Shown here piece by piece: positions 1-9,068 of a DNA stretch of 64,000 bases. The notes beneath the pieces were generated by a model. That model saw only the letters and a list, made by a program, of their open reading frames with translations, made no database searches and was not told the DNA's origin. The stretch's first letter is position 1. The number at the start of each line of letters is the position of its first letter. The position numbers and the translations under genes are program-made. The DNA is from Halopseudomonas salegens (GTDB taxonomy: Bacteria > Pseudomonadota > Gammaproteobacteria > Pseudomonadales > Pseudomonadaceae), in contig NZ_LT629787.1 of assembly GCF_900105655.1 (NCBI RefSeq), forward strand, positions 1,984,001-2,048,000, read 5' to 3'.

Positions 1-692
1 CCGGCGCCGGCAATGGCGGCTTCGCGGGCGAAGGTGATGTTGTTCACGGTCAGCACCGGGGTGATAGCGATGTTCGCATCCGGCTCGACAAAGCGCCATT
101 TGCGGCTGCTGTCCATGACGGTATGGATACAGCGGTGCTGCACCAATTCCTGAGGAGACTGCGGGGTACCGTACTCTCGCAGATAGTCCGGACTGGCAAA
201 CAACTGTCTGGGGCTGGCCATCATCGGCCGGGCAACCAGGCTGGAATCCTGCGGGCGACCACGATGTATGACCACATCAACGCCCTCTTCCACCGGGTCA
301 ATAACCCGCGTCGTAAGATCCACCTCAACCTGAATGGCCGGATAACGGCACATGAACTCACCGACTACGCCACCGAGGAACAACTGGCCAAACTCGATGG
401 GCGAGCTGACGCGCAATAAACCCGTCGGCTCGCTTTGCAGCTGCATGATAGCCTGCTCAGCTTCGGCAAATTCCTGCATGATCTGCCGGCAGCGCTCGTA
501 ATAGGCCTGACCGACTTCGGTCAAACGCAGCTTGCGTGTGGTTCGGTTGAGCAGGCGCACGCCGAGCCGTTCTTCCAATTGCACAATCCGTCGACTGACG
601 GTGGACTTCTGCATGCCCAGTGTGGTCGCCGCACTGGTGAAGCTGTGGCACTCGACCACCCGAGTAAAAATCAACGCATCATCCAGACCCAT
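1..692 (-). CDS. LysR-family transcriptional regulator, 3' end cut off by the window
   Basis: I translated this on the reverse strand from the ATG at 692; the frame stays open to base 1, so the C-terminus lies outside the window. The first 60 residues form a LysR winged helix-turn-helix (MGLDDALIFTRVVE..., then a TLGMQKSTVSRRI recognition region). It continues into a LysR substrate-binding domain of the subgroup that controls efflux or metabolism genes divergent from itself. It is divergent from the EmrA-like gene at 831 with 138 bp between them, so the efflux pair is its likely target. The inducer is unknown. Confidence 0.93.
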   Translation of the reverse strand, partial: MGLDDALIFTRVVECHSFTSAATTLGMQKSTVSRRIVQLEERLGVRLLNRTTRKLRLTEVGQAYYERCRQIMQEFAEAEQAIMQLQSEPTGLLRVSSPIEFGQLFLGGVVGEFMCRYPAIQVEVDLTTRVIDPVEEGVDVVIHRGRPQDSSLVARPMMASPRQLFASPDYLREYGTPQSPQELVQHRCIHTVMDSSRKWRFVEPDANIAITPVLTVNNITFAREAAIAGA

Positions 693-801
693 AATACTGT
701 TCCTTGAATGCAACAAAGTTTCCAGATTCCAAACTCTATATAGACATGCGCGACAGTGCTAGTGTTTAGCCAAAGGCACGGAACGCCCATATGCATTCTA
801 C

Positions 802-820
802 ATCAACAATAATCATTATC
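802..820 (+). promoter_or_regulatory. Fur-box-like sequence before the efflux operon
   Basis: Compared with the 19-bp Fur consensus GATAATGATAATCATTATC, these bases match 14 of 19, with an unbroken match over the last 12 positions (AATAATCATTATC region). The site ends 10 bp before the GTG start at 831, so a bound repressor would cover the ribosome-binding and promoter-proximal region. This is a sequence match only; regulation by iron is inferred. Confidence 0.5.
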
Positions 821-830
821 AGGTAAAACT

Positions 831-1865
831 GTGTCCACTCGCGTCCGTTTTCGTCTGTTGGCCTTTTTCTGTGTCGTCCTGCTTGCCTTGGCCGGCTATG
901 GCACTTATTGGTGGCTGATCGGCCAGCACTACACCAGTACCAACAATGCTTATGTGCAGGCTGATATCACGCGCGTCAGCAGCCAACTCCACGGACAGGT
1001 CAGCGAGATACGGGTGACCGACAACCAACAGGTTCAACGCGGCGATATTCTGTTGCGACTGGATCCACGTGACCACGAACTGGCCTTGCGCCGCGCGCAG
1101 GCCCGGTATGCATCAACGGAAGCTGCCAGCGCCCAGGTCCGTGCCCGACTGGCACAGCAAGACAGCCTGCTGGCCGCAGCCCGTGCCAACGTAGCCGCGC
1201 GCGAAGCCGAGCAACAGCGTTACCAGCGCGATTTGCAGCGACTGACGCCACTTTTGCGCTCCGGTTACGCCGCCGTCGAGCAGGAAAGCACCCTGCAAGC
1301 CAATCTGGCCATTGCCCGCGCACAACAACAGCAGGCCGAAGCAGCACTGGCCACGCAGAGCCTGGCGGCTGCCAGTCTTGAAGCCGAGCTGTCGCAACTA
1401 GCCGCCGATCGGCAGGCCATAGCCAGTGATATCGAGCAAGCGCAATTGAATATTGAACGCAGTGATGTGCGCGCGGCGATTGATGGTGTCGTCGGTCAAC
1501 GGAACGTGCGTCCTGGTCAGAGCGTGCAGCCCGGGCAACATTTGCTTGCCCTGGTACCACCGGACCAACAGTGGATCCAGGCCAACTTCAAGGAAACCCA
1601 GATCAGTCGCATGCGCCCAGGTCAGACAGCAAGCCTGACCCTGGATGCCTTCCCCGGCGAACAGATCGACGGACGCATTGACAGCCTGTTTCCGGCTGCC
1701 GGCTCGCAATTCAGCCTGCTACCGGCAGACAACGCCAGCGGCAACTTTACCAAGGTAGTGCAGCGGATTCCGGTGAAAATACTGCCGGATCCGACACACC
1801 CGTTGAGTGCCCGGATGCGCCCTGGCATGTCGGTCTCGGTTCGGGTCGACCTGCGTGACGACTGA
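831..1865 (+). CDS. emrA: HlyD/EmrA-family periplasmic adaptor of a drug efflux pump
   Basis: Membrane-fusion protein of 344 residues that would link the inner-membrane pump encoded just downstream to an outer-membrane channel. The GTG start follows an AGGT-type ribosome site. One N-terminal membrane segment (about residues 8-28) is followed by the first half of a biotinyl-lipoyl domain (NAYVQADITRVSSQLHG), a long Ala/Gln-rich coiled-coil hairpin (about 90-205), the second lipoyl half (RAAIDGVVGQRNVRPGQ) and a beta-barrel domain. The next gene starts inside its 3' end, so the two are translationally coupled. No outer-membrane TolC-like gene is nearby. The substrate is not known; the gene symbol is by family. 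Confidence 0.88.
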   Translation: MSTRVRFRLLAFFCVVLLALAGYGTYWWLIGQHYTSTNNAYVQADITRVSSQLHGQVSEIRVTDNQQVQRGDILLRLDPRDHELALRRAQARYASTEAASAQVRARLAQQDSLLAAARANVAAREAEQQRYQRDLQRLTPLLRSGYAAVEQESTLQANLAIARAQQQQAEAALATQSLAAASLEAELSQLAADRQAIASDIEQAQLNIERSDVRAAIDGVVGQRNVRPGQSVQPGQHLLALVPPDQQWIQANFKETQISRMRPGQTASLTLDAFPGEQIDGRIDSLFPAAGSQFSLLPADNASGNFTKVVQRIPVKILPDPTHPLSARMRPGMSVSVRVDLRDD

Positions 1866-3384
1866 CCTGCGTCCGGAACTGATTTCACCCCCGACACGAC
1901 GCGACTGGATCGCCATCCTGGCTGCGATTCTCGGGGCATTCATGGCGATTCTGGATATCCAGATCGTCAATGCCTCGCTGAAAGAAATCCAGGGGGCATT
2001 GTCAGCCACCCTGGAAGAAGGCTCCTGGATTTCCTCGTCCTACCTGGTCGCTGAAGTGGTGGTCATACCGCTGGCCGCCTGGCTGACCGTTGTGATGTCG
2101 CCGCGGCGCTTTGCGGTGAGTATATCCGGGCTTTTCGTGGTTGCTTCACTGCTCTGCTCGATGGCCTGGAGTCTGGAAAGCATGGTGGTCTTCCGGGTAC
2201 TGCAGGGACTGGCCGGGGGTGCGCTGATCCCCTTTGCTTTCACTCTGGTGCTGACCAGGCTGCCACTGGAAACCCGTCCAAAAGGCATGGCGCTGTTTGC
2301 CATTACCGCTACCTTTGCGCCCTCGATCGGCCCCGCCATGGGTGGCTGGCTGACGGAGCATTTTGGTTGGGAGTATATTTTCTACATCAACCTCATTCCC
2401 GGCGCCCTGATGATCTCCGGGCTGCTCTATGGTCTGGATAAGCAACCGCCACGCTGGGAGTTACTGCGTCAGGGGGATTACGCCGGCATTCTGACCATGC
2501 TGATTGGTCTCGGTTGCCTGCTGGTACTCCTTGAGGAAGGGTATCGCGAGGACTGGTTTGAGTCCGTGACCATGCGGGTACTGGCGCTGATTGCCTTTGT
2601 CAGCCTGGTGACTTTCGTGATTCTTCAGCTGTCGCGGGACAACCATCTGGTTAATCTGCGCCTGCTGTCCGAACGCAACTTTCTGCTCGGCAGCCTGGCG
2701 AATATCGGTCTCGGGGTCGGGCTGTTCGGTACCATTTTTATCCTGCCGCTCTATCTTGCCCAGGTACAGGCCTATACCCCGCTACAGATTGGCCAGGTAA
2801 TCATGTGGATGGGGTTGCCGCAACTGCTGGTAATACCGCTGGTACCCCTGCTGATGCGGCATCTTGATGCGCGCTGGATTTGTGCCTGTGGCTTTACTCT
2901 GTTTGCCACCGCCAGCTTTCTCAGCGGGCGGCTTAACCTGGACTTTGCCGGCGACCAGTTGCTGGCAATCCAGATCATTCGCGCTATGGGGCAGCCGATG
3001 ATCCTCGTGCCCTTGTCAATTCTGGCAACCGCATTGATACCACCATCCCAAGCCGGTTCAGCGTCCACACTGTATAACATACTGCGCAATATTGGCGGCG
3101 CCCTGGGGATTGCCCTGCTGGCTACCCTGCTGGATAGCCGCAGCAGCGTGTATTACGAGCAATTGCGCGTACATATTCACCCCGGCAACCCGGAACTCGG
3201 CGAGCGGCTGGCAATACTTCAGTCCCAGCTGGGCAGTGAACAGGCCGCCTTGCAGGCGCTTCAAAACCAGGTACTGCAACAGGCGCAGATTCTTGCCTAC
3301 AACGACGCTTTTCACTTTATTGGCGGCATGCTGGCTTTTTCCGTGGTTTGCATTCTGATAACCAAGGCATTGCCGCGTTCCTGA
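1855..3384 (+). CDS. emrB: DHA2-family MFS multidrug transporter, EmrB type
   Basis: Proton-driven efflux permease of 509 residues, the usual EmrB size (about 510), with 14 predicted membrane helices. I chose the GTG at 1855, which overlaps the end of emrA by 11 bp and gives the normal N-terminus (TTDLRPELISPPTRRDWIAI). Seen in the sequence: helix 1 with the DHA2 signature LDIQIVNASLKEIQG, motif A region after helix 2 (SPRRFAV) and motif C in helix 5 (ITATFAPSIGPAMGGWL). It should form a tripartite pump with the adaptor. The Fur-like box upstream raises the possibility that it exports a siderophore or another iron-linked compound, but the sequence does not show the substrate. Confidence 0.9.
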   Translation: MTTDLRPELISPPTRRDWIAILAAILGAFMAILDIQIVNASLKEIQGALSATLEEGSWISSSYLVAEVVVIPLAAWLTVVMSPRRFAVSISGLFVVASLLCSMAWSLESMVVFRVLQGLAGGALIPFAFTLVLTRLPLETRPKGMALFAITATFAPSIGPAMGGWLTEHFGWEYIFYINLIPGALMISGLLYGLDKQPPRWELLRQGDYAGILTMLIGLGCLLVLLEEGYREDWFESVTMRVLALIAFVSLVTFVILQLSRDNHLVNLRLLSERNFLLGSLANIGLGVGLFGTIFILPLYLAQVQAYTPLQIGQVIMWMGLPQLLVIPLVPLLMRHLDARWICACGFTLFATASFLSGRLNLDFAGDQLLAIQIIRAMGQPMILVPLSILATALIPPSQAGSASTLYNILRNIGGALGIALLATLLDSRSSVYYEQLRVHIHPGNPELGERLAILQSQLGSEQAALQALQNQVLQQAQILAYNDAFHFIGGMLAFSVVCILITKALPRS

Positions 3385-3590
3385 GCGTTCATCAGTAACC
3401 ATTGAGAAGGCAAAACTGTGCAAGGAACACAACAACCTGGCCACTCATCAAACTGCCACAGGGATTAAGCGGCCCTTTAATATCAGAAAGCTCTTTCAAA
3501 CTGTCCTTTAGTGCTATATTTGATCGCAACAAGCCATTATTCATCTCGCAATTGCGAGAAATAACTTTACCTAGACCCGGGAGTACTGGA

Positions 3591-4529
3591 ATGACAATGC
3601 GGTTTTTTGGCGCCTCGACGACGGCTTTCATTGCCGCTGCCATTCTTTATTCGTCTCCCACCTGGGCGGTTTACTCTCTCAATGGCGATGGCACGCTGAC
3701 AGATAGCACGTCTTCACTGGTGTGGGACACGTGCCATCTTGGCCAAACCGGCACCGCTTGTACGGGTACCGCCGGGATGTACAGCTGGGCTGGCGCACAA
3801 AGTGCCGCTACAACACTGAACCTGGCAGGCCAGCACGGTTTCAATGACTGGTGTGTTCCGACCTTTGCCATTAACAATGCACTCTGGACTAATCAGACCA
3901 CCACCCTGCCAAACAATATTGCCGACTGGCATTGGACCTCCGACATCATCGGTGGCGGGCAATGGGTAACGAGCTTTGCGAATGGAGCCAATTCGGCAAT
4001 TGTGACCAGCGCCGTAGCGCGCTTGGTGCGGCACCAGGGCAATGTGTACGGCGTCGACGCGCCCTGCGGGACGACGCTATCAAGCGCAGTGTCGGGTACA
4101 ACGGCGACAACCACCACTCTGACGGCCACAGTGACCAATGGTGCAAGTGGTACCGGCTACTGGATCGCCATCATTGATGGTGGCACGCCCCCAACGGACG
4201 TGCAGGTCCAGGCTGGAGTCTCCTACCCCGGTGCCACAGTCGTCGCCGATGGTTCAGGAGCATTGATGCCGGGCCAGAGCAGCACAACTTTCAACGTTAA
4301 CGGTTTGAGCGCCAACACAGCGTATTCGGTCTATTTCGTGGCCAGAGACGGTGCTGACAACTTCTCGTCCGTTGTTGGACCCAGAAATATCACGACTAGC
4401 GACGCACCTGTACCCGTGATGTTGACTCCGGTGCCGACTTTATCGGCATGGGCGTTGCTTTTGATGTCAAGCTTGCTCAGTGCTGTGGCACTGATGGTAC
4501 TGCGGCAACGCCGAACCCAGGGCAGCTAG
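3591..4529 (+). CDS. Secreted DUF1566-domain protein with IPTL-CTERM sorting tail
   Basis: Exported surface protein of 312 residues. I chose the ATG at 3591 because a GGGAG lies 7 bp before it and a signal peptide follows directly (FFGASTTAFIAAAILYSS, ending near TWA). Residues about 30-170 match the DUF1566 (Lcl C-terminal) pattern: DGTLTD, SLVWD, W-x-A, NDWCVPT, WHWTSD and VARLVRHQG. A fibronectin-like stretch comes next (about 175-275). The end is a typical IPTL-CTERM tail: VPTLSAWALL, a hydrophobic helix, then RQRRT. That family is known as a substrate of exosortase-type transpeptidases, which are not in this window. It stands alone, with 206 bp before it and strong hairpins after it. Function is unknown. 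Confidence 0.82.
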   Translation: MTMRFFGASTTAFIAAAILYSSPTWAVYSLNGDGTLTDSTSSLVWDTCHLGQTGTACTGTAGMYSWAGAQSAATTLNLAGQHGFNDWCVPTFAINNALWTNQTTTLPNNIADWHWTSDIIGGGQWVTSFANGANSAIVTSAVARLVRHQGNVYGVDAPCGTTLSSAVSGTTATTTTLTATVTNGASGTGYWIAIIDGGTPPTDVQVQAGVSYPGATVVADGSGALMPGQSSTTFNVNGLSANTAYSVYFVARDGADNFSSVVGPRNITTSDAPVPVMLTPVPTLSAWALLLMSSLLSAVALMVLRQRRTQGS

Positions 4530-4561
4530 CCACGCTCAACTCAAGTTCTTGCTGCGTCAGG

Positions 4562-4593
4562 CAGGCGTTAGCCTGCCACGCGGCTAACGCCTG
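4562..4593 (+). terminator. Strong stem-loop after the IPTL-CTERM gene
   Basis: Two perfect 12-bp arms, CAGGCGTTAGCC and GGCTAACGCCTG, are separated by 8 nt. The hairpin lies 33 bp past the stop codon at 4529 and is followed by TCTTTCC, a weak T-rich tail. It probably ends transcription or protects the mRNA 3' end. Confidence 0.6.
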
Positions 4594-4606
4594 TCTTTCC
4601 TGATAA

Positions 4607-4652
4607 ACTGCTTTGCTTTGGCGCTTTGTGCGTTTAAGCGCAGTAAAGCAGT
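4607..4652. repeat. Second, nested inverted repeat before dusA
   Basis: Outer arms ACTGCTTT and AAAGCAGT enclose an inner pair GCGCTT/AAGCGC. Together with the hairpin at 4562-4593 it fills much of the 264-bp gap before dusA. It could be a second terminator, acting in either direction, or a structured leader of the dusA transcript. Confidence 0.45.
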
Positions 4653-4793
4653 GTTTCCATTCTTTCGTTTGCGCTGAATTATTGTGCCCGTATACCGGTG
4701 CTACATCGTCTGGTGGCGTTGCTACATTGTAGCAAGGGCACGCAAAAAACACGCGAAAACGCTAGCAAATGAGCATATAACAGGCACTACAGA

Positions 4794-5828
4794 ATGCAGC
4801 AGAAACAGCCCTCCAGCCCAGCAACCACGCGCCCTGGCCCGTCGCGGCGCTTCTGCGTAGCGCCGATGATGGATTGGTCGGATCGTCACTATCGTTACTT
4901 TGCCCGCCTGATCAGCCAGCACGCCTTGCTGTACACCGAAATGGTCACCACCGGTGCGATCATTCATGGCGATCGCTCGCGCTTTCTCGGCTATAACGCC
5001 GAAGAACAGCCATTGGCTATCCAGCTGGGAGGCAGCAATCCTGAGGAATTGGCGCAGTGTGCCGCCCTTGCGGAACAAGCGGGCTTTGCCGAGGTGAACC
5101 TGAATGTCGGTTGCCCCAGCGACCGGGTTCAGAACAACCTGATTGGTGCCTGCCTGATGGGGCATCCCGCGTTGGTGGCGGATGGCGTCAGGGCCATGCG
5201 CGAGGCTTGCAAGCTGCCGGTGACAGTCAAACACCGTATCGGCATCAATGGCCGCGACAGCTATGCCGAGTTGTGCGACTTTGTCGGTCAGGTTAAGGAA
5301 GCCGGCTGCGAAACCTTTATCGTGCATGCACGCATAGCGATTCTGGAAGGTCTCTCACCCAAGGAAAATCGTGATATCCCGCCACTTCGCTATCCGGTGG
5401 TGTATCAGCTCAAGCAGGATTATCCCGGGCTGGAGATCATCATCAATGGCGGACTGGACTCACTGGCGCTGGCCGAGCAGCAATTGGCCCATGTCGATGG
5501 TGTCATGCTCGGCCGAGCGGCTTACCACAACCCCTGGCTTCTGGCCGACGTCGATCAGCGCTTTTACGCTGATCCGGCGCCACGCCCGGATCGCTTGCAG
5601 GTTCTGGCCGCCATGCGGCCCTACATTGCCCGACATATCGCCGGCGGCGGCAACATGAACCACGTCACCCGGCATATGCTCGGGCTTTTCCAGGGGCTGC
5701 CCGGCGCCCGACACTTCCGCCGCACCCTGAGCAGCGACATTCATCGCACCGATGATCCTCTGGCTCTGTATGACCGCCTGATGGCGGATATGCAGGCCCG
5801 CATGGCCAAACGGGATTGCTCCCTGTAA
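4794..5828 (+). CDS. dusA: tRNA-dihydrouridine(20/20a) synthase DusA
   Basis: FMN-dependent enzyme that reduces uridine to dihydrouridine in the D-loop of tRNA. The 344-residue protein is a TIM barrel with Dus motifs: the N-terminal [19 protein letters not shown], the [13 protein letters not shown] segment, the catalytic-cysteine loop [13 protein letters not shown] and GRAAYHNPW near the phosphate-binding site. The MMDWSD motif and the R-x-x-x-L C-terminal helices fit the DusA subgroup. It sits 47 bp before tal in the same direction, as in Pseudomonas aeruginosa. The ribosome site before 4794 is weak, so the start is less certain than the rest. Confidence 0.95.
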   Translation: MQQKQPSSPATTRPGPSRRFCVAPMMDWSDRHYRYFARLISQHALLYTEMVTTGAIIHGDRSRFLGYNAEEQPLAIQLGGSNPEELAQCAALAEQAGFAEVNLNVGCPSDRVQNNLIGACLMGHPALVADGVRAMREACKLPVTVKHRIGINGRDSYAELCDFVGQVKEAGCETFIVHARIAILEGLSPKENRDIPPLRYPVVYQLKQDYPGLEIIINGGLDSLALAEQQLAHVDGVMLGRAAYHNPWLLADVDQRFYADPAPRPDRLQVLAAMRPYIARHIAGGGNMNHVTRHMLGLFQGLPGARHFRRTLSSDIHRTDDPLALYDRLMADMQARMAKRDCSL

Positions 5829-5875
5829 CAGGCATAGGGTATGGTCAATTCAAACCCTCAGCTATCGAACAGACT

Positions 5876-6823
5876 ATGACCAGCCAACTAGACAGCCTGA
5901 AACAACATACCCAGATCGTTGCCGATACCGGTGATATTGAAGCTATACGTCGCCTGCAACCGGTTGACGCCACTACCAATCCCTCGCTACTGCTGAAAGC
6001 TGCGCAACAGCCTGCATACAGTCATCTGCTTGACCAGGCGCTGCGCGACTCAGCCGGCAGTTATGAGCGCCTGGCTGATGCCTGTGACCTGTTTGCAATA
6101 GCCGTGGGCAAGGAAATCACCCAATTGGTGCCCGGTCGGGTTTCCACTGAAGTCGATGCCCGCCTTTCCTTTGATCGTCGCGCCACCCTGAACAAGGCGC
6201 GCAAACTGATTGAGGGCTACGAGCGTAACGGCATTAGCCGCGATCGGGTACTGATCAAGATTGCCGCCACCTGGGAAGGTATTCAGGCTGCCGCCGAGCT
6301 GGAAAAAGAAGACATCCAGTGCAACCTCACTTTGTTGTTTTCCTTCGCCCAGGCGCAAGCCTGCGCCGATGCGGGCGTTTACCTGATCTCGCCTTTCGTC
6401 GGTCGCATTTACGACTGGTACAAGGCCAGGGAAGGTCGCGATTTCAGTGGCCTGGAAGACCCGGGGGTGGAATCAGTCGCGCGCATCTACCGTTACTACA
6501 AGCATCATCTTTACAGCACTGTCGTTATGGGGGCCAGCTTTCGCAACAGCGGACAGATTGCCGCGCTGACTGGCTGTGACCGATTGACCATCAGTCCGGC
6601 ACTGCTGGAAGAGCTGGCCGCAACGCCTGGCGAACTGACGCCCTCGCCCCTGCTGCAGGGCAGTGCCGAGCCCCGACAGAAACTGGAAGAGATTGATTTT
6701 CGCTGGGCCCACAACGAGGATGCCATGGCCACCGAGAAGCTGGCTGAGGGGATTCGAGCATTTGCTGCAGATCAGGTCAAACTGGAACAGCTGCTGGCCA
6801 ACCGGGCAGCCTCAGCCGCTTGA
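5876..6823 (+). CDS. tal: Transaldolase, pentose phosphate pathway
   Basis: Moves a three-carbon dihydroxyacetone unit between sugar phosphates (sedoheptulose-7-P and glyceraldehyde-3-P). The ATG at 5876 gives 315 residues, close to E. coli TalB (317). Seen: [13 protein letters not shown] near the N-terminus, the Schiff-base lysine region ([13 protein letters not shown]), [11 protein letters not shown] and the ISPFVGRI phosphate loop. The reading frame stays open for 20 codons upstream of 5876, into dusA, but those residues are not transaldolase-like. It converges with rssC and the two coding regions overlap by 12 bp. Confidence 0.97.
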   Translation: MTSQLDSLKQHTQIVADTGDIEAIRRLQPVDATTNPSLLLKAAQQPAYSHLLDQALRDSAGSYERLADACDLFAIAVGKEITQLVPGRVSTEVDARLSFDRRATLNKARKLIEGYERNGISRDRVLIKIAATWEGIQAAAELEKEDIQCNLTLLFSFAQAQACADAGVYLISPFVGRIYDWYKAREGRDFSGLEDPGVESVARIYRYYKHHLYSTVVMGASFRNSGQIAALTGCDRLTISPALLEELAATPGELTPSPLLQGSAEPRQKLEEIDFRWAHNEDAMATEKLAEGIRAFAADQVKLEQLLANRAASAA

Positions 6824-7300
6824 CTCCAGGGTGCTGACCAGATCGCGAAAAGCTTCGCGATTATGCTCATTGAGGTCCATCAGAATACGGTGGGCCTCGA
6901 GAACCTTGTCCTTGACCAGTTCCTCCGACAACATTTGCCCCGGCAGATCCTGCAACTCGGTATCAGTCGGTGCCGCCTGGGATACGATATTGAACACCTG
7001 ATCGAACCCCATGCTTTGCAGCAGGCGGTTCATGTCATCGTGATTGGAAACCAGCGTCGGCAAAAAGCCAACCTTCTGTTGCGAAAGGATGGATAGCTTG
7101 GCCAACAAACCCAACGAAGTACTGTCAATCGCTTCGGTTTCACTCAGGTCAATGATAATGGCATCAAAGTTCAACGCACTGAAAATCTTCTCGATATAAG
7201 CATCCAGTGCCGCACACAGGGTCAATCTGACGTCACCGATAAACTTGAGCACAAAGGTGCCTTTGGCTTCGGCAAACTGAATTCGACCAGTGTTCATCAT
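6812..7300 (-). CDS. rssC: STAS-domain anti-sigma factor antagonist, RssC type
   Basis: Cytoplasmic protein of 162 residues with one STAS domain (about residues 5-110) and a C-terminal helical extension. The phospho-acceptor serine region is visible ([16 protein letters not shown]). Proteins of this kind bind an anti-sigma or other switch kinase when unphosphorylated. It overlaps the upstream phosphatase gene by 4 bp (ATGA), so the two are co-translated, and the phosphatase probably acts on this protein. The gene name follows the Pseudomonas rssB-rssC pair as I remember it; the partner kinase is not in the window. Confidence 0.85.
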   Translation of the reverse strand: MMNTGRIQFAEAKGTFVLKFIGDVRLTLCAALDAYIEKIFSALNFDAIIIDLSETEAIDSTSLGLLAKLSILSQQKVGFLPTLVSNHDDMNRLLQSMGFDQVFNIVSQAAPTDTELQDLPGQMLSEELVKDKVLEAHRILMDLNEHNREAFRDLVSTLESSG

Positions 7301-8490
7301 TCCTCATTCCTGCTCAGCAACATGACTGAGATATCATCCGGTTTGTTGCCCTGCCCCTGCTCCGGGAGCAGGCTGGAGAGCAATTGTGCAAGGTCGCCGC
7401 AAGACGCTTCGAGCAATTGTGGTAGCTGCGCTTCCTTGTCTCTCAGCTTGGCCCCGGGAATACAATCAAGCACGCCATCGGAGCACAGCAACAAGCTGAA
7501 GTTGTCAGGGAGGTCGATAGTGCAGTCTTCATAATCGGCATCCCCGAACAAGCCCACCGGCTTGCCTTTGCCGGGCAGATAACGGGCTTTACCGTCTTCC
7601 AGCAACAACGGAAGCGGCAGGTGGCCACCAATACTGTACGTCAGTTGGCCCCGCTTTTCATCAATCACGCCACCCAGCATGGTGACATGCTTGCCCAATT
7701 TGCAACTGATCAGGCTGCGATTGATATGCCCAAGCACTTCAGAAGGCTTGAAATCAACGCGACCTTCTCCCTCTCGCCGACGCTGCTCGTACAGCAGCCG
7801 CGTCGTCATGAACTTGAGCAGAACAGTGACAAAGGCCGACGAAGCGCCATGCCCGGATACATCGGCCAGGTAAAAGGCCAATTGCGTATCCGATACACGG
7901 AAATAATCGACAAAATCACCGGACAGGTACAAGGACGGAATGATTTTGTGCTCGAAGCAGAAGGTTCCGCTTCGCCAGGGACTGGGCGGCAGCATGTTGA
8001 GCTGAACCTGACGTCCGGCGGCCTGATCATCACGCAATTCTTTGAGGTGGTTTTCCAGCTCGCGATTGGCCAGTTCCAGACGATCACGAATACGCTGGTT
8101 CTCACTGCGCAAGCGCGCACGGTCGAGACTGCGGCGTACCGCATGCTCAACCACCAACAAGTCGGAAATCGGTTTGATCAGATAATCACTGGCACCCAAC
8201 CGCAAGGCTTCAACGACCTCATTCATGTCGCCGGTATCAGATAGCACGACAATCGGCAGTAAAGGGGCTTGCTCGGCCAGCCTTTGCACCAGACTGAAAC
8301 CGCTGTGATCCGCCATATTGAGGTCACAGATAATCAGTTCCGGGGGATGTTCGGCGAGCAGGGCCTGGCCTTCGGTCACGTCGGCGGCATGCAATACGAC
8401 AAAGCCAGAGGATTCAAGATGGGACACGACAGCCTGCCGAGCGTGGGCATCGTCGTCAATCACCAACAGTGTCGTACCATTGAGTTGCAT
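7297..8490 (-). CDS. rssB: Response regulator with PP2C-type phosphatase output, RssB-like
   Basis: 397 residues. An N-terminal receiver domain (about 7-120) has its phospho-acceptor Asp in ELIICDLNMADHSG, the T/S position in PIVVLSDTG and the Lys in DYLIKPI. A coiled-coil linker (about 130-165) leads to a SpoIIE/RsbU-like PPM phosphatase domain with the metal-binding motifs SGDFVDYF, LADVSGHG and LLLCSDGVLD. The arrangement means that a sensor kinase controls dephosphorylation of the STAS partner encoded just downstream. The order tal, rssC, rssB, PilZ gene matches Pseudomonas. A shared promoter with the divergent PilZ gene probably lies in the 259 bp upstream. Confidence 0.9.
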   Translation of the reverse strand: MQLNGTTLLVIDDDAHARQAVVSHLESSGFVVLHAADVTEGQALLAEHPPELIICDLNMADHSGFSLVQRLAEQAPLLPIVVLSDTGDMNEVVEALRLGASDYLIKPISDLLVVEHAVRRSLDRARLRSENQRIRDRLELANRELENHLKELRDDQAAGRQVQLNMLPPSPWRSGTFCFEHKIIPSLYLSGDFVDYFRVSDTQLAFYLADVSGHGASSAFVTVLLKFMTTRLLYEQRRREGEGRVDFKPSEVLGHINRSLISCKLGKHVTMLGGVIDEKRGQLTYSIGGHLPLPLLLEDGKARYLPGKGKPVGLFGDADYEDCTIDLPDNFSLLLCSDGVLDCIPGAKLRDKEAQLPQLLEASCGDLAQLLSSLLPEQGQGNKPDDISVMLLSRNEE

Positions 8491-8749
8491 ATCTTCCCTA
8501 CATCAACGTCGCCCGATGCGAGACCGGAGTACAGGACGTCGGGGTACTAACTAGCCCAGTCAGACGGGCTGACCGTTTCAAGGTGCAAACACTACTCCCA
8601 TCGCCGCCAACAGGCAACCACTTCACCGGGGTACAAGGGCAAGCAAAGAAAGCGCTCGCTCCGGCGATCAGCAAATGGAGAAATTTCCGCGATTTTAGTG
8701 TTAACTTAACCAGCAGCAAATAATGACAAACCACACCGGGGGATACAGC

Positions 8750-9055
8750 ATGTCCTTTCATGACCAAAAGTACAGCGAAAAGCGCGACTTTATCCGCATG
8801 ACAGTGGAAACGCCAGCCACGCTGGCCGCAACCGATTTTCCCGAAGGCCTTGCGGTGCAGTGTCAGGATCTGTCCAGCCAGGGCGTTCAGGTTGCCGCAC
8901 CACGCGAAGTACCCGCCGGCACGCAAGTCGTTCTCAGCATTCCTTCGCCAACACCCAACCTTCCGGGACTTGAAGGCAAGGGTGAAGTGGTCCGCTGCAC
9001 CCCGGATGATGCAGGCGGATTCACCCTGGGCGTGCGATTCGATCAACTGGGATGA
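8750..9055 (+). CDS. PilZ-domain protein, probable c-di-GMP receptor
   Basis: Small single-domain protein of 101 residues. The ATG at 8750 has a GGGGGA ribosome site 6 bp upstream, better than the in-frame ATG at 8723. The two c-di-GMP binding motifs are present: RxxxR as KRDFIRM near the N-terminus and DxSxxG as DLSSQG. The protein would bind c-di-GMP and alter a partner, but no partner can be named. It is divergent from rssB and converges with mlaA, with only 13 bp between the two stop codons. Gene order fits the Pseudomonas PA2799 locus. Confidence 0.9.
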   Translation: MSFHDQKYSEKRDFIRMTVETPATLAATDFPEGLAVQCQDLSSQGVQVAAPREVPAGTQVVLSIPSPTPNLPGLEGKGEVVRCTPDDAGGFTLGVRFDQLG

Positions 9056-9068
9056 TTGTCAATGGCGG

